A stretch of DNA of 33,997 nt from Thermoleophilia bacterium (lineage in GTDB: Bacteria > Actinomycetota > Thermoleophilia > Gaiellales > Gaiellaceae). Positions 22,983-30,505 of this stretch are shown one piece after another (positions within the stretch are counted from its first letter, which is position 1; the number at the start of each line of letters is the position of its first letter). The notes beneath the pieces are model-generated. The model worked only from the letters and a program-made list of their open reading frames with translations. It was not told where the DNA came from and searched no databases. The DNA lies in NCBI GenBank assembly GCA_013362295.1, contig JABFWJ010000119.1, positions 1-33,997 on the forward strand, written 5' to 3'. A program made the translations under genes and the position numbers.

Positions 22983-24251
22983 CTATGTCTCCAACGCCAG
23001 CAGGTCGTCGACGGTCTCGCGGCGGCGGATCAGACGCGCCTCGCCGTCACGCACGAGCACTGCGGGCGGGCGGGGGACCGCGTTGTACGTCGACGACATC
23101 GCGAGCGTGTATGCGCCTGTCACCGGCACGGCGAGCAGGTCGCCTCGGCGCGGCTCCGGCAGGTCGACCCGCTCGATCAGGACGTCGCCGGACTCGCAGT
23201 GCTTTCCGGCGACCGAGTACGGCTCCGCAACGTCCTCGTCGGCGCGGTTCGCGAGCAGCGCCGTGTAGCGCGCGTTGTACATCGCGGGGCGCGGGTTGTC
23301 CGACATGCCGCCGTCGACCGTGACGTACGTCGTTGCGGCGCTCGCCCGCTTCACGCCGCCGACCGTGTAGAGCGTCACGCCCGCGCGCGAGACGAGTGAG
23401 CGGCCCGGCTCGAAGATCAGCTGCGGATCCGGGAGACCCTGCAGAGGCCACGTGCGCTGCAGCTCGCCGAGGAGGCCGCCGACGAACTCCTCGATCGTGA
23501 ACGACGGCTCCTCGAGCACGTGCCGCACGCCGAGCCCACCGCCGAGGTCGATCACGCGCGGTGTCCACCCGAGCTCGGCCCGCAGGCGGACCGCGAAGCT
23601 CGAGATCCAGTCGACGGTCATCAGCGAGGCGCCGAAGTGCAGGAGCTGCGATCCGACGTGGACGTGCAGCCCCTCGCATTCCGGCAGCCGCCGGATCGCC
23701 TCGACCGCGTCGTCCGGCGGGAGCCCGAACTTCGATCCGTGATGCGCGGTCTTCACCGCTTCGTGCGTGTCGGCTTCGATCCCCGGCGTGACCCGGACGA
23801 GGAACCGGGTCGCGTCGATCGCCCGCGCACGCTCGAGCTCCTCGAGCGAGTCGAGCACGATCAGTGCGCCGGAGCCCGCGGCCCGGCGGAGCAGCTCGTC
23901 CTCCTTGTTGTTGCCGTGGATCACGAGCCGCTCGCCTGGGACCCCCGCGCGGAGCGCAAACTCCAGCTCGCCGACCGTCGAGACGTCGGCGCCGAGGCCC
24001 TCCTCGGCCAGGACCTGCAGCACCGCGACGGAGGGAAATGCCTTCGTGCCGTAGGCGACGAGCGCGCCCGGGGCGGCGGTCAGGTACGCGCGCGCGTGGC
24101 CGCGGATCGTCGCCTCGTCGTAGACGACGACCGGCGTGCCGAACTCGCGCGCGAGCTCGGTCGAGCGCACACCGCCGAGCACGAGCTCGCCGTCCGCGAC
24201 GCGTGCGGTGTCGGGCAGGAGATCCGTCAACACGGCAGGCATTCTGCTCAT
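22983..24251 (-). CDS. lysA: diaminopimelate decarboxylase
   Basis: A 422-residue fold-type III PLP enzyme. PLP-binding Lys70 lies in LVAYGTKAFPSVAVLQVL. Further family marks are GLGADVSTVGELEFAL, HGNNKEDELLRRA, FGLPPDDAVEAI, HVHVGSQLLHFGA, DLGGGLGVRH, FEPGRSLV and the catalytic CESGDVL near the end. It converts meso-diaminopimelate to lysine, the last step of lysine synthesis, in the cytoplasm. The N-terminus MSRMPAVLTDLLPDTARVADGELVLGGV fits; the start may be ATG 24251 or the in-frame ATG 24242. The 24251 codon overlaps the divergent transporter's ATG. The DsbA-family gene follows without a gap. The protein could be mistaken for another ornithine/diaminopimelate decarboxylase, but the motifs favour lysA. 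Confidence 0.9.
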   Translation of the reverse strand: MSRMPAVLTDLLPDTARVADGELVLGGVRSTELAREFGTPVVVYDEATIRGHARAYLTAAPGALVAYGTKAFPSVAVLQVLAEEGLGADVSTVGELEFALRAGVPGERLVIHGNNKEDELLRRAAGSGALIVLDSLEELERARAIDATRFLVRVTPGIEADTHEAVKTAHHGSKFGLPPDDAVEAIRRLPECEGLHVHVGSQLLHFGASLMTVDWISSFAVRLRAELGWTPRVIDLGGGLGVRHVLEEPSFTIEEFVGGLLGELQRTWPLQGLPDPQLIFEPGRSLVSRAGVTLYTVGGVKRASAATTYVTVDGGMSDNPRPAMYNARYTALLANRADEDVAEPYSVAGKHCESGDVLIERVDLPEPRRGDLLAVPVTGAYTLAMSSTYNAVPRPPAVLVRDGEARLIRRRETVDDLLALET

Positions 24252-26268
24252 GCCGATGCTCGCAGCGCTCGCCGACCTCGCACATCGCCGCAGCCGCGCG
24301 ATCGCGGTTGGGGCGCTCGCGATCGCGCTCGCGGCCGCCTGGTTCGGGGCGTCGACTCCGTCGCGGCTCGAGTCGAGCGATAACGACTTCCAGGACAGCT
24401 CGTCGGAGAGCTTCCGCACGCTCGACCTGCTCTCGCGCGCGACCCACGTCCTTCCGGGCCCCTCGCTGGTCGTCGTCGCTCCGCCTCGCGAGGCGCGTGC
24501 CGCCGCGGCGCAGCTGAGGCGCGACCCGGCGGTCGCTCGTCTGCAGGCTCCCGCGGCGGTGTCGCGTGACGGTCGGCTGGTGCTCGTGGCCGCGTGGTTT
24601 CGCACGCACGGTTCGGCAGCGGCCCCGAACGTCTCGCAGCTCGCGCGCTCGCTGCCGGGAATCGTCGGCGGCGCGGCACTCGCGAACGAGCAGGTGGGCA
24701 GGCAGTCCGAACGCGACCTGGTGCGGGCCGAGCTGATCGCGTTTCCGCTCCTGCTTCTGCTTGCGCTCTGGATCTTCCGCGGCGTCGTCGCCGCGCTGCT
24801 CCCCGTCGCCGCGGGCCTACTCGCGTTGTTGCTGACGCTCGCGCTCTTGCGGCTCGTCAACGACGTCCGTCCGATCTCGGTCTTCGCGCTCAACCTCGTC
24901 ACGGGCGCCGCCATCGGGCTCGCGATCGACTACAGCCTGTTGCTCGTCACGCGGTACCGCGAGGAGCTCGCCCGCCGCGGGCCGGGGCGCGAGCCGCTGC
25001 GCGCGACGCTCGCGACCGCCGGCCGGACGGTCGCGTTCAGCGCGGGGACGGTCGCCGCGGCGTTTGCGTCGCTCCTCGTCTTCCCGCTGCCGTTCCTGCG
25101 CTCCATGGCGATCGGCGGGATCATCGTCGCGCCTCTGGCGGGGCTCGTTGCGCTCGTCCTGCTGCCGGGGCTGTTCGCCCTGCTCGGCGCGCGCGTCAAC
25201 GTGCTCGCGCCGCGCCGCTGGCAGCGCGCCGCCGAGCGCGCCGCGCGGGCGGAGCAACGCGGAGCCTGGTATCGCTTTGCGCGCTGGGTGATGGCGCGGC
25301 CTGCGCGTGTCGCGCTCGGCTCGGCGGCGCTCCTCGTCGCGCTCGGCGTGCCGTTTCTCGGCGTGCGCTTCGTCGTCGTCGATGCGAGCGTCCTCCCATC
25401 GAGCTCGAGCGCCCGCCGCGCCGACGACACGCTGCGCGAGCGGTTCGCACCCGGGCTCGATGCGCCGCTGCACCTCCTCGTGCGCGCGCGGAGCCCGGCG
25501 CCGACGATCGGTGCGATCCGGCGGCTCACCGGCGTCTCGCGGGTCGCTGCGCCCCAGCGCGTCGCTCCGGGCCTGTGGACGGTCGACGTCGTGCCGCGCA
25601 CGGGTGCGATGAGCGAGCAGACGAAGCAGCTCGTGCGGGACGCCCGCGGGCTCCCGGGTGTCGCCGCGACCGGCCGCACCGCGTGGTATCTCGACACGGC
25701 CGCGAGCCTGCGAAACAGGCTCCCGCTCGCGCTCGCGCTCCTCGCGCTCACGACGTTCGCGCTGCTGTACCTCGTCACTGGCTCGCTCGTGCTCCCGCTG
25801 AAGACGCTCGCCGTGAACGTGCTCGGCCTTTCGGCCGCGTTCGGGATGCTCGTGCTCGTCTTCCAGGACGGCCGCCTCGAGTGGCTGTTGCGCTACCGCA
25901 GCCAGGGCGCACTCGAGCTCACGCAGCCGGTGCTCCTCTTCGCGATCGCGTTCGGGCTCGCGACCGACTACGGCGTCTTCCTGCTTTCGCGGATCAAGGA
26001 AGCACACGACGCCGGTCTGCCGAACCGCGAGGCGGTCGCGCTCGGTCTCGAGCGGACGGGACGGGTGATCACGGCCGCGGCGCTCCTCTTCTGCGTCGCG
26101 GTCGGCGCATTCGCCACCTCGGGCGTCCTGATCGTGAAGGAGCTGGGGCTCGGGATAGCCTTCGCCGTGGCGATCGACGCGTCGCTCGTCCGGGCACTGC
26201 TCGTTCCCAGCCTGATGGCGCTGCTCGGCGACTGGAACTGGTGGCCGCGGAGGCAATTTCGCCGCTAA
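24250..26268 (+). CDS. MMPL/RND-family transporter
   Basis: A 672-residue membrane protein made of two similar halves, each with a large extracytoplasmic loop and a bundle of five to six helices. The first bundle has NLVTGAAIGLAIDYSLLLVTRYREEL; the second has FAIAFGLATDYGVFLLSRIKEAH. These G-x-x-x-D-Y motifs carry the proton-relay aspartate and tyrosine of MmpL/RND exporters. Loops of about 130 residues follow helices 1 and 7. It likely exports lipids or hydrophobic compounds using the proton gradient. Start ATG 24250 (MPMLAALADL) or ATG 24256 is possible, and both diverge from lysA. No accessory lipid-synthesis genes are nearby, so the cargo is unknown. Confidence 0.87.
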   Translation: MPMLAALADLAHRRSRAIAVGALAIALAAAWFGASTPSRLESSDNDFQDSSSESFRTLDLLSRATHVLPGPSLVVVAPPREARAAAAQLRRDPAVARLQAPAAVSRDGRLVLVAAWFRTHGSAAAPNVSQLARSLPGIVGGAALANEQVGRQSERDLVRAELIAFPLLLLLALWIFRGVVAALLPVAAGLLALLLTLALLRLVNDVRPISVFALNLVTGAAIGLAIDYSLLLVTRYREELARRGPGREPLRATLATAGRTVAFSAGTVAAAFASLLVFPLPFLRSMAIGGIIVAPLAGLVALVLLPGLFALLGARVNVLAPRRWQRAAERAARAEQRGAWYRFARWVMARPARVALGSAALLVALGVPFLGVRFVVVDASVLPSSSSARRADDTLRERFAPGLDAPLHLLVRARSPAPTIGAIRRLTGVSRVAAPQRVAPGLWTVDVVPRTGAMSEQTKQLVRDARGLPGVAATGRTAWYLDTAASLRNRLPLALALLALTTFALLYLVTGSLVLPLKTLAVNVLGLSAAFGMLVLVFQDGRLEWLLRYRSQGALELTQPVLLFAIAFGLATDYGVFLLSRIKEAHDAGLPNREAVALGLERTGRVITAAALLFCVAVGAFATSGVLIVKELGLGIAFAVAIDASLVRALLVPSLMALLGDWNWWPRRQFRR

Positions 26269-26271
26269 GAT
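26266..26271 (+). promoter_or_regulatory. -10 element TAAGAT for the leuS leader transcript
   Basis: The TAA stop of the MMPL gene forms the first half of TAAGAT. The ATG of the leader peptide follows 7 nt later, so the leuS transcript probably begins on that ATG. Confidence 0.5.
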
Positions 26272-26278
26272 GCGGCCG

Positions 26279-26299
26279 ATGGAGCTGCTGCTTACGTAG
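26279..26299 (+). CDS. leader peptide MELLLT with three consecutive leucine codons
   Basis: A six-codon reading frame, ATG GAG CTG CTG CTT ACG TAG, lies about 100 nt before leuS. Three of its six codons are leucine, in a row, as in leader peptides that measure charged leucyl-tRNA. A -10 hexamer is placed for leaderless translation, and an intrinsic terminator lies downstream. It is too short for codon statistics, so the assignment rests on context. Confidence 0.6.
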   Translation: MELLLT

Positions 26300-26303
26300 C
26301 GCA

Positions 26304-26363
26304 GGGAGCACCCGCGGCGACGCCGCGCCGATCTCCCGCGGCCTCTCGTTCGAGAGGCTTTTT
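26304..26363 (+). terminator. attenuator: pause/anti-terminator helices and intrinsic terminator before leuS
   Basis: The terminator stem GCCTCTC (26341-26347) pairs with GAGAGGC (26352-26358) around GTTC, and five Ts follow (26359-26363). Upstream, GGGAG (26304-26308) can pair with CTCCC (26333-26337) around an inner GC-rich hairpin. The self-complementary CCGCGG occurs twice (26312 and 26336), and pairing of the two copies would invade the terminator base. This fits a switch controlled by ribosome stalling on the leucine codons. Confidence 0.6.
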
Positions 26364-26398
26364 CGTCTCCGGGCCTCTTTTCACGGCAGGGAGCATTC

Positions 26399-28771
26399 GT
26401 GAACGAGTACGACGCACACGCAATCGAGAAGAAGTGGCAGTCGGTCTGGGAGGCAGAACAGACCTTCCACGTCGACAACCCGGCGCCGGGCACCGCGCCC
26501 GACGACGAGCACTTCTACATGCTCGAGATGCTCCCGTATCCGTCGGGCAGCCTGCACATGGGGCACGTGCTGAACTACACGCTCGGCGACGTCGTCACCC
26601 ACTTCAAGCGCCGCAACGGGTGCAAGGTGCTGCGTCCGATGGGGTTCGACTCCTTCGGGTTGCCGGCCGAGAACGCCGCGATCAAGGACGGCGGGCATCC
26701 GCTCGAGATCACGGAGCGCAACATGGAGGCGATCCGCGTGCAGATGCGCCTGATGGGGTGGGCGATCGACTGGCAGCGCGAGGTGTCCGCGCACGAGCCG
26801 ACCTACTACCGCTGGACGCAGTGGCTGTTCCTGAAATTCTTCGAGCACGGCCTCGCGTACCGGAAGGCCGCGCCGGTGAACTGGTGCCCGAACGACCAGA
26901 CGGTGCTGTCGAACGAGCACGTCGTCGACGGCCGCTGCTGGCGCTGCGGGTTCGTCGTCGAGACACGGAACATGGAGCAGTGGTTCTTCAAGATCACCGC
27001 GTACGCCGATCAGCTGCTCGACGACCTGGAGACGATCGATTGGCCCGAGCGCACGAAGAAGATCCAGCGCCAGCACATCGGCCGCTCCGAGGGCGCGGAG
27101 GTGCTGTTCCGCATCGAGGAGCTGGACCGCGACGTCGCCGTCTTCACGACGCGGCCCGACACGCTGTTCGGCGCGACGTTCTTCGTCGTCGCTCCCGAGT
27201 CGCCGCTCGTCCAAGCGCTGGCAGGCGGAGACGAGGAGGTGCTGACGTATGCGAGCATCGCGGCCGCGCGCCCGACCGAGGAGCGCGCGACCCGGGAGAA
27301 GAGCGGCGTCTTCACCGGCCACTACGCGACGAACCCGGTCAACGGCGAGAAGCTTCCGGTCTGGATCGCCGACTACGTGCTGATGGAGTACGGAACGGGC
27401 GCGATCATGGCGGTGCCCGCCCACGACGAGCGCGACCTCGAGTTCGCGAAGCAGTACGACCTCCCGGTCCGGGCGGTGATCGACGAGCACGGCAGGCTGG
27501 TCGGCTCAGGCGAGTTCGACGGGCTGCCCTGGCGCGAGGCGATCCCGCGCATCGTCACGTGGCTGAGCGGGCGCGGTCGGGCGAAGCCCGCGATCAACTA
27601 CCGCCTGCGTGACTGGAGCTTCTCGCGCCAGCGCTACTGGGGCTGCCCGATTCCGATCGTCTACTGCCCGGAGCACGGAGCGGTGGGCGTGCCGGAGGAC
27701 CAGTTGCCGGTTCTGCTGCCCGAGGTCGAGGACTACCGGCCGAAGGGCAAGCCGCCGCTGGCGTCGAACCTCGATTTCATCAACACGACGTGCCCGAAGT
27801 GCGGCGGCCCGGCGCAGCGCGAGGCGGACACGATGGACACGTTCGTCGACTCGTCCTGGTACTTCCTGCGCTACACCGATCCGCACAACGAGCACGCGCC
27901 CTTCGATCGCGCGATCGCGGACTTCTGGATGCCGATCGACCAGTACATCGGCGGCATCGACCACGCGAAGGGACACCTCCTATACTCGCGCTTCTTCGTG
28001 AAGGCGATGAACGACTACGACATGCTCGGCGTGCGCGAGCCGTTCGCACGTCTGTTCCACCAGGGCTGGGTGAAGCTCGCCGGGAAGCGGATGTCGAAGT
28101 CGCAGGGCGGCGTGTCGCCGAACGAGCTGATCGATCGGTTCGGTGCCGACGCGATCCGCATCTACATCCTCTTCCAGGGTCCCGCCGACCAGGACATCGA
28201 CTGGACGCCGGACGGCATCGACGCGACGGTGCGGTTCATCCGCCGGCTATGGCGGGTCGTGCACGAGGCGGCGGCCCGGCCGCCGTCGCCCGAGGGCGTC
28301 GACACGCCGCTTGCGCGGAAAGCGCACGAGACGATCGCGCGTGTCACGGACGACGTCGACCGCCGCTTCGTCTTCAACACGCCGATCGCCGCAGTGATGG
28401 AGCTCGTGAACGAGTTGTCGAAGGCGCCCGACGATCCGGCCGCGCGCTTCGCGGCGGAGACCGCCGTCTCGGTGCTGCAGCCGTGGACGCCGCATGTGGC
28501 GGAGGAGCTCTGGGGCGTGCTCGGTCACGACTCGCGCCTGTGGGAGGCGGCGTGGCCGGTCGCGGACGAGACGATGCTGCAGCGCGAGACGATCGAGCTC
28601 GTGCTGCAGGTGAACGGGAAGGTGCGCGACCGTGTGCGGGTGCCGGCCGGGCTGCCGCAGGACGAGCTCGTCGCGCATGCGCGGGCGTCCGAGAAGGTGC
28701 GGGCGCACCTGAACGGCGAGGAAGGGCGCGTGATCGTCGTGCCGGACAAGCTCGTCAACATCGTCATCTAG
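26399..28771 (+). CDS. leuS: leucyl-tRNA synthetase
   Basis: A 790-residue class I synthetase, near the usual bacterial LeuRS length. The HIGH motif reads HMGH (53-56) in PYPSGSLHMGHVLNYTLGD. The KMSKS loop is KRMSKS (563-568). The CP1 editing domain is present, with the TTRPDTLFGATF and MAVPAHDERDLEFA signatures that remove mischarged tRNA. A zinc-type CPKCGG is near residue 464. The anticodon-binding and C-terminal regions (VLQVNGKVRDRV) complete the protein. It joins leucine to tRNA-Leu in the cytoplasm. The GTG start has GGGAG 6 nt upstream, so this gene has a normal ribosome site, unlike its leader peptide. Confidence 0.96.
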   Translation: MNEYDAHAIEKKWQSVWEAEQTFHVDNPAPGTAPDDEHFYMLEMLPYPSGSLHMGHVLNYTLGDVVTHFKRRNGCKVLRPMGFDSFGLPAENAAIKDGGHPLEITERNMEAIRVQMRLMGWAIDWQREVSAHEPTYYRWTQWLFLKFFEHGLAYRKAAPVNWCPNDQTVLSNEHVVDGRCWRCGFVVETRNMEQWFFKITAYADQLLDDLETIDWPERTKKIQRQHIGRSEGAEVLFRIEELDRDVAVFTTRPDTLFGATFFVVAPESPLVQALAGGDEEVLTYASIAAARPTEERATREKSGVFTGHYATNPVNGEKLPVWIADYVLMEYGTGAIMAVPAHDERDLEFAKQYDLPVRAVIDEHGRLVGSGEFDGLPWREAIPRIVTWLSGRGRAKPAINYRLRDWSFSRQRYWGCPIPIVYCPEHGAVGVPEDQLPVLLPEVEDYRPKGKPPLASNLDFINTTCPKCGGPAQREADTMDTFVDSSWYFLRYTDPHNEHAPFDRAIADFWMPIDQYIGGIDHAKGHLLYSRFFVKAMNDYDMLGVREPFARLFHQGWVKLAGKRMSKSQGGVSPNELIDRFGADAIRIYILFQGPADQDIDWTPDGIDATVRFIRRLWRVVHEAAARPPSPEGVDTPLARKAHETIARVTDDVDRRFVFNTPIAAVMELVNELSKAPDDPAARFAAETAVSVLQPWTPHVAEELWGVLGHDSRLWEAAWPVADETMLQRETIELVLQVNGKVRDRVRVPAGLPQDELVAHARASEKVRAHLNGEEGRVIVVPDKLVNIVI

Positions 28772-28775
28772 CTCC

Positions 28776-28808
28776 TTGACATCCGTACCGAGGTACGGGT
28801 TTTACAGT
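28776..28808 (+). promoter_or_regulatory. MerR-type operator-promoter before the DUF1835 gene
   Basis: TTGACA (28776-28781) is followed by the palindrome CCGTACC-GA-GGTACGG (28783-28798), then TTTACA (28801-28806) or TACAGT (28803-28808). This gives an overlong spacer of 19-21 bp with the palindrome inside it, the layout of MerR-family operators; the arms recall the mer operator's CCGTAC/GTACGG. No merR gene is in the window. The hairpin plus TTTT could alternatively terminate leuS. Confidence 0.5.
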
Positions 28809-28811
28809 CAG

Positions 28812-29826
28812 GTGAAAAGCCCGCTGCTACACGTGACGAACGGCGAGAGCGCGGGCAAGACACTTCGGCGGACGAATCTCGGCGGCGCGGTTCTGTCGTG
28901 GCAGGACGTGCTGCACGAGGGACCGGTACCCGCCGGCTCTCGTGCGTCGCTGCGCGCGGCCCGCGCCGCGTTCCGGAGCCCCTGCGGGGGGGGGAGCACG
29001 CGTACGCGCGCGGGCGCGCTCGAGCGGCGCGACCGGCACCTCGTCGGCGCGCTGCGCGACGGGCGCCGCGTCGTGCTCTGGTTCGAGCACGACCTGTACG
29101 ACCAGCTCCAGCTCCTCGACGTGCTTGCGCTCGTGGCGGAGAGCGGCGCCGGCAGCGCGCGGGTCGAGCTCCTCGTCGTCGGCTCCTTTCCGGGCCGGCC
29201 CGCGTTCCACGGCCTCGGCGAGCTGACGGCCGAGGAGCTGGAGTCGCTCTGGTCGGAGCGGCGACCCGCCTCGACCGACGTCGTCGCGCTCGCGGCCGAG
29301 GTGTGGGATGCGGTGCGCACGCCGGCGCCCGACGCGTGGGCGGGCTTCGCCGCCGCCGACCTCGCGGGGCTGCCGTTCGCGGCCGCGGCGCTGCGGAGGC
29401 TGCTCGAGGAGCTCCCCGCGGCCCGTGACGGGCTCTCGGCCACGGAGCGGCGTGCGCTCGCCGCCGTCGCGGCGGGGGCGGACACGCCGTTCGCCGCGTT
29501 CGTCGCGGTGCAGGAGATGGAAGACGCACCGTTTCCTCGGCGACGCGTGGTTCTACCGCACCCTGGCACAGCTCGGGGCAGGCGGGTCGCGGCTCGTCGA
29601 GACCGGGAACGGCGGGCAGCTGCCGTTGCCGCCGCCGCTCGGCGACCTTCACGCCTTCGGTGGGTTGCGCCTGCGCCTGACGCGCGACGGCGAGCGCGTG
29701 CTGGAGGGCGAGGCCGATCGCGTCGAGCTGCTCGGCATCGACCGCTGGGTGGGCGGCACGCACGTGCGTCCGGGCGCGGTCTGGCGCTGGGACGCGGACG
29801 CGTCCCGGCTCCTTCCGCCGCACTAG
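28812..29826 (+). pseudogene. DUF1835-family protein gene with one-base frameshift
   Basis: The start is GTG 28812. Residues 5-110 match DUF1835 proteins: LLHVTNGESAGKTLRRTNLGG, DVLHEGPVP, then VVLWFEHDLYDQLQLLDVLA. The frame is coding-like up to FVAVQEMEDAPF (codon at 29532) and then turns into arginine-rich noise. The other frame continues with FLGDAWFYRTLAQLGAGG... and LGDLHAFGGLRLRL to TGA-free codons and a TAG at 29824-29826. Removing one T from the TTT at 29532-29534 restores a 337-residue protein. A run of nine Gs near 28985 is a second weak spot. It is either a recent mutation or a sequencing error. The function of the family is unknown; the C-terminal part often follows DUF1835. Confidence 0.72.
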
Positions 29827-29893
29827 CCTCGAATTCCACTTTCGGCACGGACCCGTTTCACACGCGTCACAGCTTTCCCGGCAGCCTCTCGGG

Positions 29894-30505
29894 ATGGCGA
29901 CATTCCCTCTCGGCGTGCACGGCCGCCGCCTCCTCGCGGGGCTCTTGCTCCTCCTCGTGCTGCTGCTCGTCGCCTGGCGGCATGCACGGCGCGCGGACGC
30001 GCCGGCGCCGCTGCAGGTCGCACCGATCTCGCCTGCCCGCCGATCGCCGTCTGCGCCGCGCCCGCGCATGCTGATCGTGGACGTCGCTGGCGCCGTTCGC
30101 CGGCCGGGTCTCGTGCGGCTGCGCGAGGGCGCGCGCGTCGCGGACGCGGTCGCGCACGCAGGCGGGCTCGCCCGCGGCGCTGTGCGGGCCGGCGTCAACC
30201 TCGCCGCTCCCCTGGCCGACGGCCAGCAGGTGCTCGTGCCGGACGGCGGTGCTGCCGGTCCTGCCGGTGCTGCCGGTTCGGTCGCCGGCTCCGCGGCCCC
30301 GACCGCCCCGACGGCGCCTGTCTCGCTCAGCTCGGCGACGGCGGAGCAGCTCGACGCCTTGCCCGGGGTCGGCCCGGTCACGGCCCAGAAGATCGTCGCC
30401 TACCGAGAGCAGCACGGCGCGTTCCGCACCGTCGACGAGCTGGACGCGATCCCGGGGATCGGGCCCGCCCGCATCGCCGACCTGCAGGGGCTGGTCGTCC
30501 CGTGA
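29894..30505 (+). CDS. comEA: competence protein ComEA (DNA-binding, helix-hairpin-helix)
   Basis: A 203-residue membrane-anchored protein. A hydrophobic helix at 11-28 is followed by a Pro/Arg-rich linker. An SLBB domain runs from about 58 to 116 (MLIVDVAGAVRRPGLVRLREGARVADAVAHAGG), then an Ala/Gly-rich spacer. A double helix-hairpin-helix domain occupies about 145-203, with SATAEQLDALPGVGPVTAQKIVAYREQHGAFRTVDELDAIPGIGPARIADL. It binds incoming double-stranded DNA outside the membrane and hands it to ComEC. Its TGA overlaps the comEC GTG. Start ATG 29894 has only a weak ribosome site; 29827-29893 holds no other gene. Confidence 0.92.
   Translation: MATFPLGVHGRRLLAGLLLLLVLLLVAWRHARRADAPAPLQVAPISPARRSPSAPRPRMLIVDVAGAVRRPGLVRLREGARVADAVAHAGGLARGAVRAGVNLAAPLADGQQVLVPDGGAAGPAGAAGSVAGSAAPTAPTAPVSLSSATAEQLDALPGVGPVTAQKIVAYREQHGAFRTVDELDAIPGIGPARIADLQGLVVP

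Noticed and set aside
26304-26363. T-box riboswitch before leuS
   Set aside because: A segment (AGGGAGCACCCGCGG) resembles the T-box sequence, but the UGGN bulge that pairs with the tRNA end is absent. The region is also far too short for a stem I with a specifier loop. A leader-peptide attenuator fits better.
28783-28803. Intrinsic terminator of leuS
   Set aside because: The hairpin CCGTACC/GGTACGG followed by GTTTT could terminate, but its natural loop is only 2 nt. It also sits between TTGACA and a -10-like element with MerR-type spacing, so I prefer the operator reading; both roles remain possible.
29520-29545. Programmed +1 frameshift in the DUF1835 gene
   Set aside because: TTT-C can slip, but there is no following stop or rare codon and no visible stimulating structure. 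A mutation or sequencing error is simpler.
28776-30074. Continuous 432-codon frame from the DUF1835 gene into comEA
   Set aside because: After 29534 it reads arginine-rich nonsense and overlaps comEA. The family sequence continues in the other frame to 29826.
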